Assembly (NCBI GenBank): GCA_002438575.1
Contig: DJPP01000116.1
Span: forward strand, 19,609 to 26,494
Reading direction: 5' to 3'
DNA from: Oscillospiraceae bacterium UBA6409
GTDB taxonomy: Bacteria; Bacillota; Clostridia; Oscillospirales; Oscillospiraceae
DNA: 6,886 nt
Within the stretch, counting starts at the first letter, position 1. Every line of letters starts with the position of its first letter. This document shows, one piece after another, positions 5,577 through 6,886 of the stretch. The position numbers were made by a program, and so were the translations under genes. Below the pieces are notes generated by a model, which had not been told where the DNA came from, did no database searches, and saw only the letters and a program-made list of their open reading frames with translations.

Positions 5577-6551
5577 TTATGACGCCTCCTGGGCGGGTTT
5601 GAACACCAGGGCGGCCATATCGGAGAGCGCCTCCTCCGACGCGCCGGTGTCGGCCGTCAGGCTGTACGTTAGGCCGGGAGCGATGTCACGCCAGATGATA
5701 CAGCCGGCGCCGCCCGCGTCCCAGCGGAGGACGGTGGGGCACCAGCGGAGCTTGCCCTCCGCCGTCAGACTGCCGCCGGTGAAGCCGGAGATATCCGGTG
5801 TCGTTTCCGAGACGTCCGAAGTGGGCGCCATGCGGTAGTGCCAGGTGACGCTGTCCAGCGTAAAGGCGACCTCCGTGACCGTCGCGCCGTCCAGATCAAA
5901 GAGATCGTAGCCCAGCACGTCCGCGCCCTCCGGGGCGGTGGGGACGGTGTAATACTGGGCGTCCATCAGGGTAAAGGCGGTGACCAGCGGCGCGCCGCCG
6001 TCCCAGGCCGCGCAGTACCACTGGATACCGGCGGACGTATCGTACCAGCCCACGGCGCCGTCATCGTAGACCAGCAGCGTCAGGCCGTTCACCTGATAGG
6101 TGTCCGTCGGGAGGGTACCGTCCGGGGCAGGCAGGGGCTGGCTGGCATAGGCCGCGCCGTAGTCATAGTCATAGCCGTCCAGCAGCACCGTGCAGGACAC
6201 GCCGGTGACGGCGCCCTCGCCGTCCTGACGCCACCGGTAGTCGGAGGTCAGAGACGCGCCCTCCGGCAGGGCCAGAGAGGCGGAGAGAGGCTCGGCGTCC
6301 AATACAGGCGGCACGGCGGCGGAAAAGCTCTTGTCCATGGCGCCGAAGTCGGCGTCCGCGCCGGCGGTATTGTCACCGGTACCGGCAGACCAGGGCTGCC
6401 ACAGGGCCAGGGCCAAGGCCGCGGCGCAGAAGCACGCGGCCAGCGCACCCCAACGGCGCGCCGCGCCGCCGCGGGGCAGGGGACGCTGGGCCTCCTCCAG
6501 CAGATCGTCGTCGATGGCGTCCATCCAGCGCTTCATTCTGTTGTCGTTCAC
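5577..6551 (-). CDS. Probable membrane anti-sigma factor or sensor paired with the ECF sigma factor
   Basis: 324 residues. A short cytoplasmic segment begins MNDNRMKRWMDAIDDDLLEE. The 'IDDDLLEEA' pattern is common at the N-terminus of membrane proteins encoded after ECF-like sigma genes in Clostridia. One transmembrane helix (about 34-51, WGALAACFCAAALALALW) follows, then a roughly 270-residue extracytoplasmic domain rich in Asp, Ala, Thr, Tyr and Trp (for example LLDGYDYDYGAAY). I do not recognise that domain. Start: GTG at 6551 overlaps the sigma stop as GTGA, with AGGAGG (6559-6564) 7 nt upstream inside the sigma gene, so translation is coupled; ATG at 6536 (Met6) is the alternative. The HxxxCxxC zinc anti-sigma motif is absent. 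By inference, the cytoplasmic end holds the sigma factor until the outer domain senses a signal. Confidence 0.7.
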   Translation of the reverse strand: MNDNRMKRWMDAIDDDLLEEAQRPLPRGGAARRWGALAACFCAAALALALWQPWSAGTGDNTAGADADFGAMDKSFSAAVPPVLDAEPLSASLALPEGASLTSDYRWRQDGEGAVTGVSCTVLLDGYDYDYGAAYASQPLPAPDGTLPTDTYQVNGLTLLVYDDGAVGWYDTSAGIQWYCAAWDGGAPLVTAFTLMDAQYYTVPTAPEGADVLGYDLFDLDGATVTEVAFTLDSVTWHYRMAPTSDVSETTPDISGFTGGSLTAEGKLRWCPTVLRWDAGGAGCIIWRDIAPGLTYSLTADTGASEEALSDMAALVFKPAQEAS

Positions 6552-6886
6552 AGCATCCCCTCCTTTTCCAGCACGGTACGCAGACGCTGACGGGTGCGGA
6601 AGAGGGAGGATTTGACCTTCTCCTCGCCCGCGCCGCAGCTGTCGGCGATCTCGCGGATGCTCTCGCCGTACCAGTAACGGCGGATGAAATACGTCCGGCT
6701 CTGCCGGGTCAGCTTACGCAGGAAGCCGTTGAGCACCCGGCGGAACTCCTGCTGCTCCAGGGCGCGGACCGCGCCGTCCTCCGCGGGCAGGCAGCCCTCC
6801 AGCTCCTCGAAGGCCACAGTCAGGTCGCTGCGGCGCTGGGCGGCGCGGTTATAGTCGCACTTGTCCAGGGCCAGACGGCGGGTGAC
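6548..6886 (-). CDS. ECF-type RNA polymerase sigma factor, C-terminal 112 residues, cut by the window edge
   Basis: The frame is open to the window edge and the visible part begins VTRRLALDKCDYNRAAQRR, the end of sigma region 2 and the start of the linker as in ECF sigma factors. Region 4 follows a poorly conserved linker: LRKLTRQSRTYFIRRYWYGE, then the helix-turn-helix SIREIADSCGAGEEKVKSSL and FRTRQRLRTVL. Region 4 recognises the -35 element of target promoters. The upstream part, including the promoter-melting region 2 and the start codon, lies outside the window; an internal GTG at 6817 is not the true start. It is translationally coupled to the following membrane protein, the standard layout for a sigma/anti-sigma pair. 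Such pairs usually activate their own promoter, which would be outside this window. Confidence 0.92.
   Translation of the reverse strand, partial: VTRRLALDKCDYNRAAQRRSDLTVAFEELEGCLPAEDGAVRALEQQEFRRVLNGFLRKLTRQSRTYFIRRYWYGESIREIADSCGAGEEKVKSSLFRTRQRLRTVLEKEGML

Noticed and set aside
5838..6590. A 250-codon plus-strand open frame
   Set aside because: Antisense to the membrane protein gene; the translation is low-complexity Gly/Arg/Val-rich with no domain, and the coupled sigma/anti-sigma reading on the minus strand explains the region.
6548..6817. An 89-residue sigma protein starting at GTG 6817
   Set aside because: The frame is open to the window edge and the upstream residues match ECF sigma region 2, so the true start is outside the window.

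Overview
The window looks like chromosomal DNA of a high-GC member of the Clostridia, probably the Oscillospiraceae (Flavonifractor/Lawsonibacter-like). This rests on GC-rich coding sequence, AT-rich gaps, strong AGGAGG ribosome binding sites, a CIRCE-controlled groES-groEL operon, and an ECF sigma factor paired with a membrane protein of a type common in that group. The taxonomic call is inference; no rRNA gene or other marker is present. I see no tRNA, rRNA, CRISPR array, transposon or phage gene.

Layout. Minus strand, 1-3225: four co-oriented genes, read from high to low coordinate: a THUMP-domain RNA methyltransferase, a DgkB/YegS-type lipid kinase, groES and the first 162 codons of groEL. 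A good sigma-A promoter lies before the methyltransferase, an extended -10 lies before the kinase, and a sigma-A promoter with a perfect CIRCE operator lies before groES. No clear terminator separates these units, so read-through from the kinase into groESL is possible. A 9-bp hairpin sits between groES and groEL.

Plus strand, 3226-5571: a divergent control region with repeated AACCTGA words and a sigma-A-like promoter leads into a tight operon. Its genes are (1) a one-ORF fusion of a cytoplasmic XRE/Cro helix-turn-helix domain, a membrane helix and a complete NfeD protein; (2) an unlisted 35-residue single-span membrane protein with a histidine-rich tail; (3) an SPFH/stomatin-type membrane scaffold; (4) a 66-residue DUF6440 protein. 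The operon ends at a perfect 42-bp palindrome that serves as terminator for both strands. NfeD and SPFH proteins are an established pair in membrane-domain organisation. What is new to me is the DNA-binding domain joined to NfeD, with a complete internal Shine-Dalgarno and in-frame ATG at the junction, plus the small membrane protein between the two partners. This cassette is the best candidate for an undescribed system in the window.

Minus strand, 5577-6886: an ECF-type sigma factor (5' end outside the window) overlaps by GTGA a single-pass membrane protein that is probably its anti-sigma factor or sensor, though it lacks the zinc-binding anti-sigma motif.
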